A stretch of 13,232 bases of DNA from Candidatus Gastranaerophilales bacterium. Its GTDB lineage: Bacteria > Cyanobacteriota > Vampirovibrionia > Gastranaerophilales > Gastranaerophilaceae. The notes under the pieces are model-generated. The model was given only the letters and a program-made list of their open reading frames with translations. It made no database searches and had not been told where the DNA came from. The position numbers were made by a program, and so were the translations under genes. The stretch lies in contig CANRHJ010000041.1 in assembly GCA_947630355.1 (NCBI GenBank), forward strand, positions 1 to 13,232, read 5' to 3'. Below, in pieces: positions 6,295 through 12,063 of the stretch (its first letter is position 1; every line of letters starts with the position of its first letter).

Positions 6295-6699
6295 ATGAAA
6301 AAATTGTTGTCATTAATATCGAAAATTCGAGAATATGGGAATCGCTTTATTGTAGAAGAACTAAAAAGAAACGGGATAGAGGGGCTTGTACCAAGTCACG
6401 GAGATATTTTAATATGTCTTTATGAACAAACTAAAATGACAATGAAAGATATATCGGATAAAATCAGAAGAACAAGACCAACAGTTACCGTTTTAGTCGA
6501 TAAACTTGAAAAACTTGGTTACGTAAAAAGAGAAGTTTCAAAAGAGGATAACCGTTATACATACATTGTTTTAACCCAAAAGGGATTGGATTTTAAACCA
6601 TTATTTGAAAAAATATCAGATGATTTAAACGATATACTGTATAAAAATTTATCTGATAGTGAAGCGGATACACTTGAAAAATTACTGGAAAAAATATAA
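6295..6699 (+). CDS. MarR-family transcriptional regulator
   Basis: Winged-helix DNA-binding regulator of 134 residues, probably a dimeric repressor that releases DNA on binding a small molecule or on oxidation. The core runs from MTMKDISDKIRRTRPTVTVL (residues 43-62) through LEKLGYVKRE (66-75) and the wing KEDNRYTYIVLTQKG (78-92), all typical of MarR proteins. Helices on both ends should form the dimer interface. There is no cysteine in the recognition region. No ribosome binding site precedes the ATG; the promoter ends six bases before it, which suggests leaderless translation. The gene heads an operon with a cupin (14-base gap) and a SnoaL-like gene (15-base gap), and the inverted repeat in its promoter suggests autorepression. 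The inducer cannot be read from the sequence. Confidence 0.85.
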   Translation: MKKLLSLISKIREYGNRFIVEELKRNGIEGLVPSHGDILICLYEQTKMTMKDISDKIRRTRPTVTVLVDKLEKLGYVKREVSKEDNRYTYIVLTQKGLDFKPLFEKISDDLNDILYKNLSDSEADTLEKLLEKI

Positions 6700-6713
6700 A
6701 AAAGGAGAAATTT

Positions 6714-7088
6714 ATGGCAAACTTTAAAAATGTTGAAATCGGGAGATTAGATGAAATCGGGCAAAAATACGAAAACGGAAAAGCATTTTTACACGATGTA
6801 TTAGGTTTGACAAGCTCAGAAATTTCGGTTAATTCAATGCCGAAAGGTGTTAAATTACCTTTTAGCCATAAACATAAACAAAATGAAGAAATCTATATCT
6901 TTTTAAAAGGCGAAGGAACAATGACAATTGATAATGAAGTAATCAAAGTTAAAGAAGGCTCTTGCGTAAAAGTTCTGCCCGAAGCCAAAAGAACAATGGA
7001 AGCAAAAACGGATTTACAATATATCTGCGTTCAAGCAAAAGGTGGAAGCTTGGAACGGTTTGGATTTGGTGACGGCGAGTTGTGTTAA
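6714..7088 (+). CDS. cupin-domain protein
   Basis: A 124-residue single-domain protein of the Cupin_2 type with a beta-barrel metal site. The first cupin motif is clear at residues 45-63 (PFSHKHKQNEEIYIFLKGEG), supplying two histidines and a glutamate. The second motif region (GSCVKVLPEAKRTME) has Arg where the usual metal-binding His would be, so the site may have only three ligands or a changed function. AGGAG lies 6-7 bases before the ATG. It sits between the MarR regulator and the SnoaL-like gene, so it is probably induced with them. Such cupins include isomerases, dioxygenases and ligand-binding proteins, and I cannot choose among these. Confidence 0.85.
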   Translation: MANFKNVEIGRLDEIGQKYENGKAFLHDVLGLTSSEISVNSMPKGVKLPFSHKHKQNEEIYIFLKGEGTMTIDNEVIKVKEGSCVKVLPEAKRTMEAKTDLQYICVQAKGGSLERFGFGDGELC

Positions 7089-7103
7089 AACAAAAGGAAT
7101 AAT

Positions 7104-7532
7104 ATGAATTTAATTGAACGCAAAAAAGAATTAATGAAAAAATTTGAAACAATGATAAATACCGCAGATGAAAAATTAGCGCAAGAATTGGTTGCATCCG
7201 ATGCGGCATTTTACACACCTGCAAGCCCCGAGCCTCTTTATGGCGGCAGCGGCTATTTGTCTGTTGTTCATTGGATGAGAAAAGGTTTTAGTGATGTTCA
7301 ATGGCATATTACGGATGTTGTTGCAGATAAGGATAAGGCTGCTGTTAAATGGAATTTAACGGGAACGCATGACGGTGAATTTATGGGAATTAAACCGACA
7401 AATAAAAAAATATCCGTTTGCGTTATGAATTTTTATTATTTCAATGAAAGCGGCCAAGTTATAAATGATATAGCAGCAGAAGGTATGATAGGAATTCTGC
7501 GAGGAATTGGAGTGATTAAACCGCAGGGATGA
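7104..7532 (+). CDS. SnoaL-like / ester cyclase-type protein (NTF2-like fold)
   Basis: A 142-residue protein of the NTF2-like superfamily, closest in pattern to the SnoaL-like polyketide cyclase group. The telling segment is VKWNLTGTHDGEFMGIKPTN (residues 91-110), followed by a strand with FYYFNESGQVINDIAAEG and the ending GILRGIGV. These cone-shaped proteins bind or convert small hydrophobic molecules. An AAAGGA site stands about 7 bases before the ATG. As the last gene of the MarR operon it may act on the same compound that the regulator senses. Family members range from true cyclases to ligand binders, so no substrate is proposed. Confidence 0.75.
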   Translation: MNLIERKKELMKKFETMINTADEKLAQELVASDAAFYTPASPEPLYGGSGYLSVVHWMRKGFSDVQWHITDVVADKDKAAVKWNLTGTHDGEFMGIKPTNKKISVCVMNFYYFNESGQVINDIAAEGMIGILRGIGVIKPQG

Positions 7533-7540
7533 AATAATCT

Positions 7541-7559
7541 CAAATATTATAAATATTTG
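7541..7559 (+). terminator. weak hairpin after the marR operon
   Basis: CAAATATT and AATATTTG form a perfect 8-bp AT-only stem around ATA, nine bases after the stop of the SnoaL-like gene. The following bases are GTAAAAATG rather than a T run, so it is a poor intrinsic terminator and may only protect the 3' end. Confidence 0.3.
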
Positions 7560-7665
7560 TAAAAATGAAAACATTTTATCCGCAGCATATACAGAAATCG
7601 GGTGTTGTTGCGGTATTGTTTTATCAAGCTGCATTACTGAAAAAGATTAGAACTGCCGGAAATTA

Positions 7666-7899
7666 TTATTTTATTTTTACTGCACTTATTCCGACACCAC
7701 CTTTTCCGTCTGTGCTTTCAATCATAAATATGCGGTAAGTCCCATCATCCGTCGTAACTTTTGTCGTATTAACAAAGTTTCTTTCTGTTAGTATAATTTG
7801 CATGGATTCTGCCATTATTTGAGTTTTAGCCATTGAACAGCAGGCGAATGTTAAGCCAATCAAAAGTCCTGCAAATAAACCCGTTAATAATTGTTTCAT
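7666..7899 (-). CDS. small exported hypothetical protein
   Basis: A 77-residue protein with an N-terminal signal peptide or membrane anchor: MKQLLTGLFAGLLIGLTFAC has one charged residue and then about 18 hydrophobic ones. Two adjacent cysteines follow (C20, C21), so it could be a lipoprotein, although the residues before them do not form a clean lipobox. The exported part is short and polar and ends VGISAVKIK. AAGGAG stands about 6 bases before the ATG, which makes the gene convincing despite its size. It lies 28 bases after the TonB-like gene on the same strand, so the two are probably co-transcribed and may both act at the envelope. I do not recognise a family. Confidence 0.7.
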   Translation of the reverse strand: MKQLLTGLFAGLLIGLTFACCSMAKTQIMAESMQIILTERNFVNTTKVTTDDGTYRIFMIESTDGKGGVGISAVKIK

Positions 7900-7927
7900 A
7901 TTATCTCCTTTTTTGTATTATAAAAAG

Positions 7928-8920
7928 TTAATTAGAATGATTTATAGTTTCAAAAGTAAAATCAGTATCAAGATATTCACCGCTAAAACCTTTTGGCAGA
8001 ACCCTAAAAGGTGATGTTAGCTTTATTGCTTCAATACAAGATAAATCCACACTTTCTATCCCTGATGATTCTTTTATAACAGGCTCGCCTATTAGATTTC
8101 CTTCTTTTGATATATTAAATTTTACTACTACTTTAACATTATCAAGGTTGTTTTTTTCTGTGTCTTTCGGCAGCACCCAATTAGCTTTAATTCGTCTGAA
8201 CAAATCATTCATATATAAATTCCATTCGGTTCTTTCTACACCTTGAAATACTTCATCATTGTTCTCTTGAGAATTTTGCGGTGTATCGATTGAATTTTGA
8301 GAGATTATTACCGGTTTATTATCTTCAAAATTTGCTTCCGGCAAAGCGGTATAGGTTTTGTCTTTGGGGGTATCATAGTTATAAGCGGTTTTTTCTATTT
8401 GAGGTTTTTTATCGTCTTTGTAATTTGCTTTATTTGAATTATTATTTCCTTTAAATACTGATGATGCAGATATCACAGCCCATATCATAAGTAAAATAAC
8501 TAATCCTTTCATGGCTTGGATTATTTTTACCGTTCCGGCATTAACAAAACCAAACACTTTTTGAGAATTATTCATATCACTATCTGTAAATAACGTGAAA
8601 ACAAGTTTTAATAGCGATTTAAGCAAATCTATAATTTTACCCAAAATTGTGCCCGATGAAGAATATGGAGTTTTAACAAGACGGGGGAAATTGTTATTTC
8701 TGATATTGAATTGTCTGTATTGTTCTTCCTGCGCTTGTCTTTCTGCTTCAATTTCACTTGAAGTTTTGCCGGTAAAAGTTCGGCCGTTTTTTTCAAAATA
8801 CCCCGCCATAAATCCGGCATCATATTCAGGCCCGTGATTATATGTATAATCATATTGACTCCATTGATACCCGTCCGTATATCCTTTTTGATATTCAACA
8901 CTGTTATTATGTATGTCCAA
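7928..8920 (-). CDS. TonB C-terminal domain protein with an internal membrane anchor
   Basis: A 330-residue protein that may pass force across the periplasm or link envelope layers. Residues 10-50 are rich in Tyr and Gly (YQKGYTDGYQW, YDAGFMAGYFEK), and 56-70 is a short charged helix. One strong membrane segment lies at about 137-153 (AMKGLVILLMIWAVISA). A polar linker rich in Asn, Lys and Pro (155-228) leads to a TonB/TolA-like domain from about 231 (LYMNDLFRRIKANWVLPKD, then VVVKFNISKEGNLIGEPVIK and a final beta strand). The start is a TTG at 8920, chosen because AAGGAGA lies 7 bases upstream. Unlike classical TonB, the membrane segment follows a cytosolic head of about 135 residues. No ExbB/ExbD partner is nearby. 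Confidence 0.75.
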   Translation of the reverse strand: MDIHNNSVEYQKGYTDGYQWSQYDYTYNHGPEYDAGFMAGYFEKNGRTFTGKTSSEIEAERQAQEEQYRQFNIRNNNFPRLVKTPYSSSGTILGKIIDLLKSLLKLVFTLFTDSDMNNSQKVFGFVNAGTVKIIQAMKGLVILLMIWAVISASSVFKGNNNSNKANYKDDKKPQIEKTAYNYDTPKDKTYTALPEANFEDNKPVIISQNSIDTPQNSQENNDEVFQGVERTEWNLYMNDLFRRIKANWVLPKDTEKNNLDNVKVVVKFNISKEGNLIGEPVIKESSGIESVDLSCIEAIKLTSPFRVLPKGFSGEYLDTDFTFETINHSN

Positions 8921-8984
8921 AATTTATCTCCTTATTTAAATTAAAAACAAAACGTTATTAATCTTTTGAGAAAAAGCTCTAAAC

Positions 8985-9010
8985 GCATAACTTGTCTTAA
9001 GTATTTATGC
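8985..9010 (-). promoter_or_regulatory. inverted repeat at the expected transcript start of the TonB-like gene
   Basis: GCATAA (8985-8990) faces TTATGC (9005-9010) across 14 bases that include TTAAG. The predicted start of the minus-strand transcript falls at about 9011, so this is either an operator overlapping the start or a 5' hairpin in the roughly 90-base leader. Confidence 0.35.
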
Positions 9011-9017
9011 AAAATCT

Positions 9018-9047
9018 ATTCTAATTTATGCTTCCGACCCTTGTCAA
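9018..9047 (-). promoter_or_regulatory. promoter of the TonB-like gene
   Basis: On the minus strand a perfect -35 TTGACA (9042-9047) is followed after 18 bases by TAGAAT (9018-9023). It lies about 100 bases upstream of the TTG start at 8920. Eight-base inverted repeats TTAAGTAT (8997-9004) and ATACTTAA (9051-9058) lie on either side of the promoter. Confidence 0.65.
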
Positions 9048-9129
9048 GCTATACTTAACAGCGCTAAACAGTATTGGATGATTACAAAATGACGTTTGTT
9101 AGACAACGTTAAGATTGAACAAAAGAGTT

Positions 9130-9158
9130 TTTTCAAATACAATTAAATGCGGTATGAT
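9130..9158 (+). promoter_or_regulatory. candidate promoter of the flavodoxin-fold gene
   Basis: TTTTCA (9130-9135), a 17-base spacer and TATGAT (9153-9158) place a transcript start near 9165. This leaves a short leader holding AAAGG six bases before the ATG at 9182. The -35 match is modest. An imperfect dyad (ACGTTTGT facing ACAACGT, 9092-9109) lies 20-40 bases upstream. Confidence 0.45.
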
Positions 9159-9181
9159 AGAGGAATAAAGAAAGGCAAGTT

Positions 9182-9721
9182 ATGAGCAAAAAAGTTTTAA
9201 TTTTATCTGGAAGCCCGAGAATTGGCGGAAATTCGGATATTTTGTGCGATGAATTTAAAAAAGGCGCACTTGAAGCAGGTAATAGCGTTGAGAAAATCAA
9301 TGTTGCAAAAAAGAAAATAGATTACTGTAAGGGTTGTTATTATTGTGCTAAAAGCGGTGGAGTCTGTGCAATAAAAGACGATATGGCAGAAATCTTGCAA
9401 AAAATGATAGATTCCGATGTGATTGTTTTAGCAAGCCCTGTTTATTTTTATTCGATTGATGCACAGCTTAAGGCTCTGATTGACAGAACCGTTGCGCGTT
9501 GGACGGAGGTTAAAAATAAAGAATTTTATTATATTGCAACATGTGCTGACGGCATCGAAGGCTTAAATAAGACAATTGAATGTTTTAGAGGTTATGCGGA
9601 TTGTGTTCAAGGTGCTAAAGAATGCGGAATAATCTATGGGTATGGCGTTTATGAAAAAGGCGAAATTACTGATAAAGCGGCTATGAAAGAAGCCTATGAG
9701 ATGGGAAAATCCGTAAAATAA
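9182..9721 (+). CDS. flavodoxin-fold NAD(P)H-dependent oxidoreductase with a compact Cys4 motif
   Basis: A 179-residue flavoprotein of the NADPH-dependent FMN reductase / iron-sulfur flavoprotein group, predicted to bind FMN in the cytosol. The FMN phosphate loop is at the N-terminus (LILSGSPRIGGNSD, residues 6-19), and the second flavin contact is in LASPVYFYSIDAQLKALIDR (84-103 region). Between them C49, C52, C55 and C62 form C-x2-C-x2-C-x6-C, close to the spacing that binds a 4Fe-4S cluster in archaeal iron-sulfur flavoproteins. More ordinary family members keep only some of these cysteines, so a cluster is plausible but not proven. The product ends AYEMGKSVK without an obvious truncation. 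It has its own upstream region and a terminator, so it is probably a single-gene unit. Confidence 0.82.
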   Translation: MSKKVLILSGSPRIGGNSDILCDEFKKGALEAGNSVEKINVAKKKIDYCKGCYYCAKSGGVCAIKDDMAEILQKMIDSDVIVLASPVYFYSIDAQLKALIDRTVARWTEVKNKEFYYIATCADGIEGLNKTIECFRGYADCVQGAKECGIIYGYGVYEKGEITDKAAMKEAYEMGKSVK

Positions 9722-9747
9722 GGAGAAAAATAAATTTTTTAAAACAT

Positions 9748-9785
9748 AAGAGCGCAGTAATCAAAACTTCGCTCTTTGCTTTTTA
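9748..9785 (+). terminator. intrinsic terminator after the flavodoxin-fold gene
   Basis: AAGAGCG (9748-9754) pairs with CGCTCTT (9770-9776), the stem can extend past one mismatch through AG/CT, and TGCTTTTT follows. It stands 27 bases after the stop codon. Confidence 0.75.
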
Positions 9786-9905
9786 ACAAAACTTGTTTTA
9801 CGAAATTTACGGAAATATTAATAATTGTAAAAATTACGAATAAAATTATTAATATTATTGCTTTACGTTCATTATAGAATGTACATAAAATAATGGAGTA
9901 AAAGT

Positions 9906-10847
9906 ATGAATATGTCAATTGTACCATTTAAAGGCAGAAATGATAATTATTACGGATATATACACGGGCGTGAATATTCCGATGAATTAGGCCGCAGACG
10001 TTTGTCTGATGCTCAGATGAACAACGGTTACAGAAGAAAATCTGATATGTATTATCATCCTCCTATCAATTCAAAATTAAACAATCCTGTTATTAGTGAT
10101 GAATATAAACCTAAAGCGGAAAATATTCAAAAAAACAGAAGTGAAAATAAGAGTAATAATAAAAACAAAAATGCAAAACTAAAGAATTACGGAGCAGGTT
10201 TCGGTACTGCCGTATTATTATCGGCAGTAATAAATGTTATCGGTATGATTAACGGGCATACTCCTGCTGAAACAAAAATTAAGGTTGATGAATTTGAACC
10301 TTATCAATTATCAAATATTTCTGAAATCTATGATGTACCTGTTGATATTCTAAAAGAATTCAACAATATTGATGATAATTTTGATTATGAAGAATTAAAA
10401 GAAGTTAAAATACCTACAATGTATAATAAAACCGGAGAAGAAATAGAAAAACTTCAGGATAAGTTATATTCACCATTTTTATCTGATGAAAAACGTGCTG
10501 AATATGAAGACAAATTAGAAGACTTAAAGGAATTGCAAAATAAGCAAAATAAAATTACAAAAGCATATACTGACGGGAAATATGTATATTTTTATATAGA
10601 GATACTGGATAATATCGGTGAAGTTGATCCTGATGCATCAATAAGTGCTGAATTTTTAAAGAGTCTGTACGGAATTAAAGACGGTTATATTCAAGCATTT
10701 AATCCACATCTGGTTCAAGCTGATTGGAGATCTAATGAAAACGGTGATATAAACGATCACGGGTATTTTGATTATACATCAACCAGATTTCATAACGGTG
10801 ATGTTGTTAAAGTTCCGAAATATGCCGTAACAGGTGAAACAGATTAA
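9906..10847 (+). CDS. membrane-anchored protein with LysM-like segments
   Basis: A 313-residue protein with a polar Tyr/Arg/Asn-rich head (1-93), one membrane segment (about 95-116, GFGTAVLLSAVINVIGMI) and an outer part of about 195 residues. The outer part opens with a LysM-like unit: YQLSNISEIYDVPVDILKEF (133-152), NNID, then VKIPTMY (167-173). A charged coiled-coil stretch follows (176-218). A second LysM-like unit is EFLKSLYGIKDGYIQAFNPH (249-268), ending in GDVVKVPKY after an insertion. This implies binding of peptidoglycan or a related glycan, but the matches are by pattern only. GGAG lies 7 bases before the ATG. The gene stands alone and runs towards the DUF486 gene, with only 10 bases between their stop codons. 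I know no named family with this layout. Confidence 0.7.
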   Translation: MNMSIVPFKGRNDNYYGYIHGREYSDELGRRRLSDAQMNNGYRRKSDMYYHPPINSKLNNPVISDEYKPKAENIQKNRSENKSNNKNKNAKLKNYGAGFGTAVLLSAVINVIGMINGHTPAETKIKVDEFEPYQLSNISEIYDVPVDILKEFNNIDDNFDYEELKEVKIPTMYNKTGEEIEKLQDKLYSPFLSDEKRAEYEDKLEDLKELQNKQNKITKAYTDGKYVYFYIEILDNIGEVDPDASISAEFLKSLYGIKDGYIQAFNPHLVQADWRSNENGDINDHGYFDYTSTRFHNGDVVKVPKYAVTGETD

Positions 10848-10857
10848 ACGGAAAAAT

Positions 10858-11196
10858 TCACTTTTTAAAAATGAAGAAAACAGCCAAAATAATAAAGCAG
10901 AATCCGACAAGGTAATTCCACTTGAACTCTTCTTTTAAATACAGGACGGAAAATATGCTAAATACGATAAGCGTAATAACTTCCTGAATAGTTTTGAGCT
11001 GAGCGGCAGTGAAGAATTCATGTCCTATTCTGTTAGCGGGGACCTGAAAACAGTATTCAAGCAGCGCAATACTCCAGCTGACGAGAATAACAATCCAAAG
11101 GGCGGTATTTTTAAATTTTAAGTGACCGTACCACGCGAAGGTCATAAACACATTTGAAATTGTTAATAATAATATTGGTAAAAATTGTCTAATCAT
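10858..11196 (-). CDS. DUF486 family small membrane protein (DMT-like)
   Basis: A 112-residue protein with four likely membrane helices, resembling one half of a drug/metabolite transporter. Family hallmarks are SNVFMTFAWYGHLKF near the start, SWSIALLEYCFQVPANRIG in the middle and AAQLKTIQEVITLIVFSIFS after that. Its transport role is not established. I start it at ATG 11196 (MIRQFLPILLL), because the family is about 110 residues long and a near-consensus promoter lies just upstream of that ATG. Starting at 11262 would add 22 residues that lie across and upstream of the promoter. There is no clear ribosome binding site, so initiation may be nearly leaderless. The gene is convergent with the LysM-like gene. 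Confidence 0.85.
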   Translation of the reverse strand: MIRQFLPILLLTISNVFMTFAWYGHLKFKNTALWIVILVSWSIALLEYCFQVPANRIGHEFFTAAQLKTIQEVITLIVFSIFSVLYLKEEFKWNYLVGFCFIILAVFFIFKK

Positions 11197-11205
11197 AACT
11201 TTAAA

Positions 11206-11234
11206 ATTATATGACAGAAAAGATAAAATGTTAA
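11206..11234 (-). promoter_or_regulatory. promoter of the DUF486 gene, nearly leaderless
   Basis: TTAACA (11229-11234), a 17-base spacer and TATAAT (11206-11211) read on the minus strand form a near-consensus promoter. Nine bases separate the -10 box from the ATG at 11196, leaving a leader of only two or three bases. Confidence 0.65.
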
Positions 11235-11262
11235 TATAAAAATATGGAGATGATGTCGTCAA

Positions 11263-11430
11263 AATCGAACTTTTGCTCCTGTGGAGTTTTGCAAAGCAAA
11301 ACTCTTACGTTGCCATCGTCCAGTGTCGAGCTGTCTGCCGTTGCTCAACGCAACGCCATCATGCTCTCACATCCGTCTGCTTTTTCGTTTTCGCCTACTC
11401 CATCGGAGTACGGCTCAAACTTCGAAAGTA
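11263..11430. other. hairpin-rich non-coding stretch beside tmRNA
   Basis: This stretch is clearly richer in G and C than its left side and holds four inverted repeats in a row: GAGTTTTGC/GCAAAACTC (11284-11304, 9 bp), CGTTGC/GCAACG (11339-11355), TACTCC/GGAGTA (11396-11410) and ACTT/AAGT (11419-11429). Several frames are open through it, but they run on into the tmRNA and have no ribosome binding sites. It directly follows the tmRNA 3' end, so it could be the tmRNA precursor trailer or a separate structured RNA or repeat. Confidence 0.4.
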
Positions 11431-11820
11431 TGGAGACGGAGAGAGTCGAACTCTCGTCCGGAATGGGATACAAGCAAGCATCTACATGTGTAGGTCTGTT
11501 AATTTAGGTAAAAATACGGCGCGAACCAATCCTAAAAATTTACCATAGCATATTAAACTGATGCGCAGTTTGGGAGTATATCTTAGTTCGGTTACTCTCA
11601 TCACCGAAGTGCAGCTTGCATATTGGCGTTATGTTAAACGGCAAGCTGGTCTAACATAACGGCTGAACTGCCTTAGGCAGCAAGAGCAGCAGCTCTTGAG
11701 AAATCAGCTTTTACTACGTTGTTTGTAGCGTTTATTTAGTTTGCTCGTTGATAGCCGAGAACAGCGCTCGGACACGCAGCCTGATTACATCAATCCACCC
11801 GTCAAATCCAAAACGTCCCC
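11431..11820 (-). ncRNA. ssrA: tmRNA (transfer-messenger RNA)
   Basis: Rescues stalled ribosomes by adding a degradation tag, together with SmpB. The 5' end GGGGACG pairs with CGTCTCC at the 3' end, including the G-U third pair recognised for alanine charging. The 3' half has a clear T arm (GAGAG TTCGACT CTCTC). The final base is the discriminator A, and CCA is not encoded. The tag frame runs from GCT at 11729 to TAA at 11673 and reads ATNNVVKADFSRAAALAA. The TAA sits in a CTGCC-TAA-GGCAG hairpin. A perfect H-type pseudoknot follows (CAGCTTGC/GCAAGCTG with GTTATGTTA/TAACATAAC, 11612-11660). A second pseudoknot is visible (TTCGGT/ACCGAA with GGGAGTA/TACTCTC, 11571-11608). The length of 390 bases and one-piece order are normal. 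The tag resembles cyanobacterial ones at its start. Confidence 0.96.
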
Positions 11821-11827
11821 ATATTCA

Positions 11828-11856
11828 ATTATCAAAGTACATATTTTTTATGTAAG
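11828..11856 (-). promoter_or_regulatory. promoter of tmRNA
   Basis: CTTACA (11851-11856), a 17-base spacer and GATAAT (11828-11833) are read on the minus strand, with seven bases from the -10 box to the first G of tmRNA. The position fits transcription starting directly at the mature 5' end, although processing by RNase P from a longer precursor is also usual. Confidence 0.55.
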
Positions 11857-12063
11857 TTTGTTTAATAATGCATCAATCTTGCAATACACATTATTATAAT
11901 AAAATTAATTTATCAATTTTTCAAGCCTTCTGAGCGGATGATGAAGTTATATAATCATAATTTTTGTAAACAATACTTAGGAATTAGTTCTATAGGGTTA
12001 TATTTTTTCAAAATTTGTGATATAAATAAAGAGAAAATTATTTACTAAGTCGGAGGTTAATAT

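Noticed and set aside
7565..7738. 57-residue plus-strand open frame
   Set aside because: It has no ribosome binding site and largely overlaps, in antisense, a better supported exported protein gene with AAGGAG.
9721..9747. AAGGAG right after the flavodoxin-fold stop codon, suggesting a following small gene
   Set aside because: No ATG, GTG or TTG follows at a proper distance, and the terminator begins at 9748.
11244..11548. Three overlapping plus-strand open frames of 70-91 codons
   Set aside because: They run through the hairpin-rich stretch and antisense to the tmRNA 3' half, have no ribosome binding sites, and resemble the spurious peptides often annotated opposite stable RNA genes.
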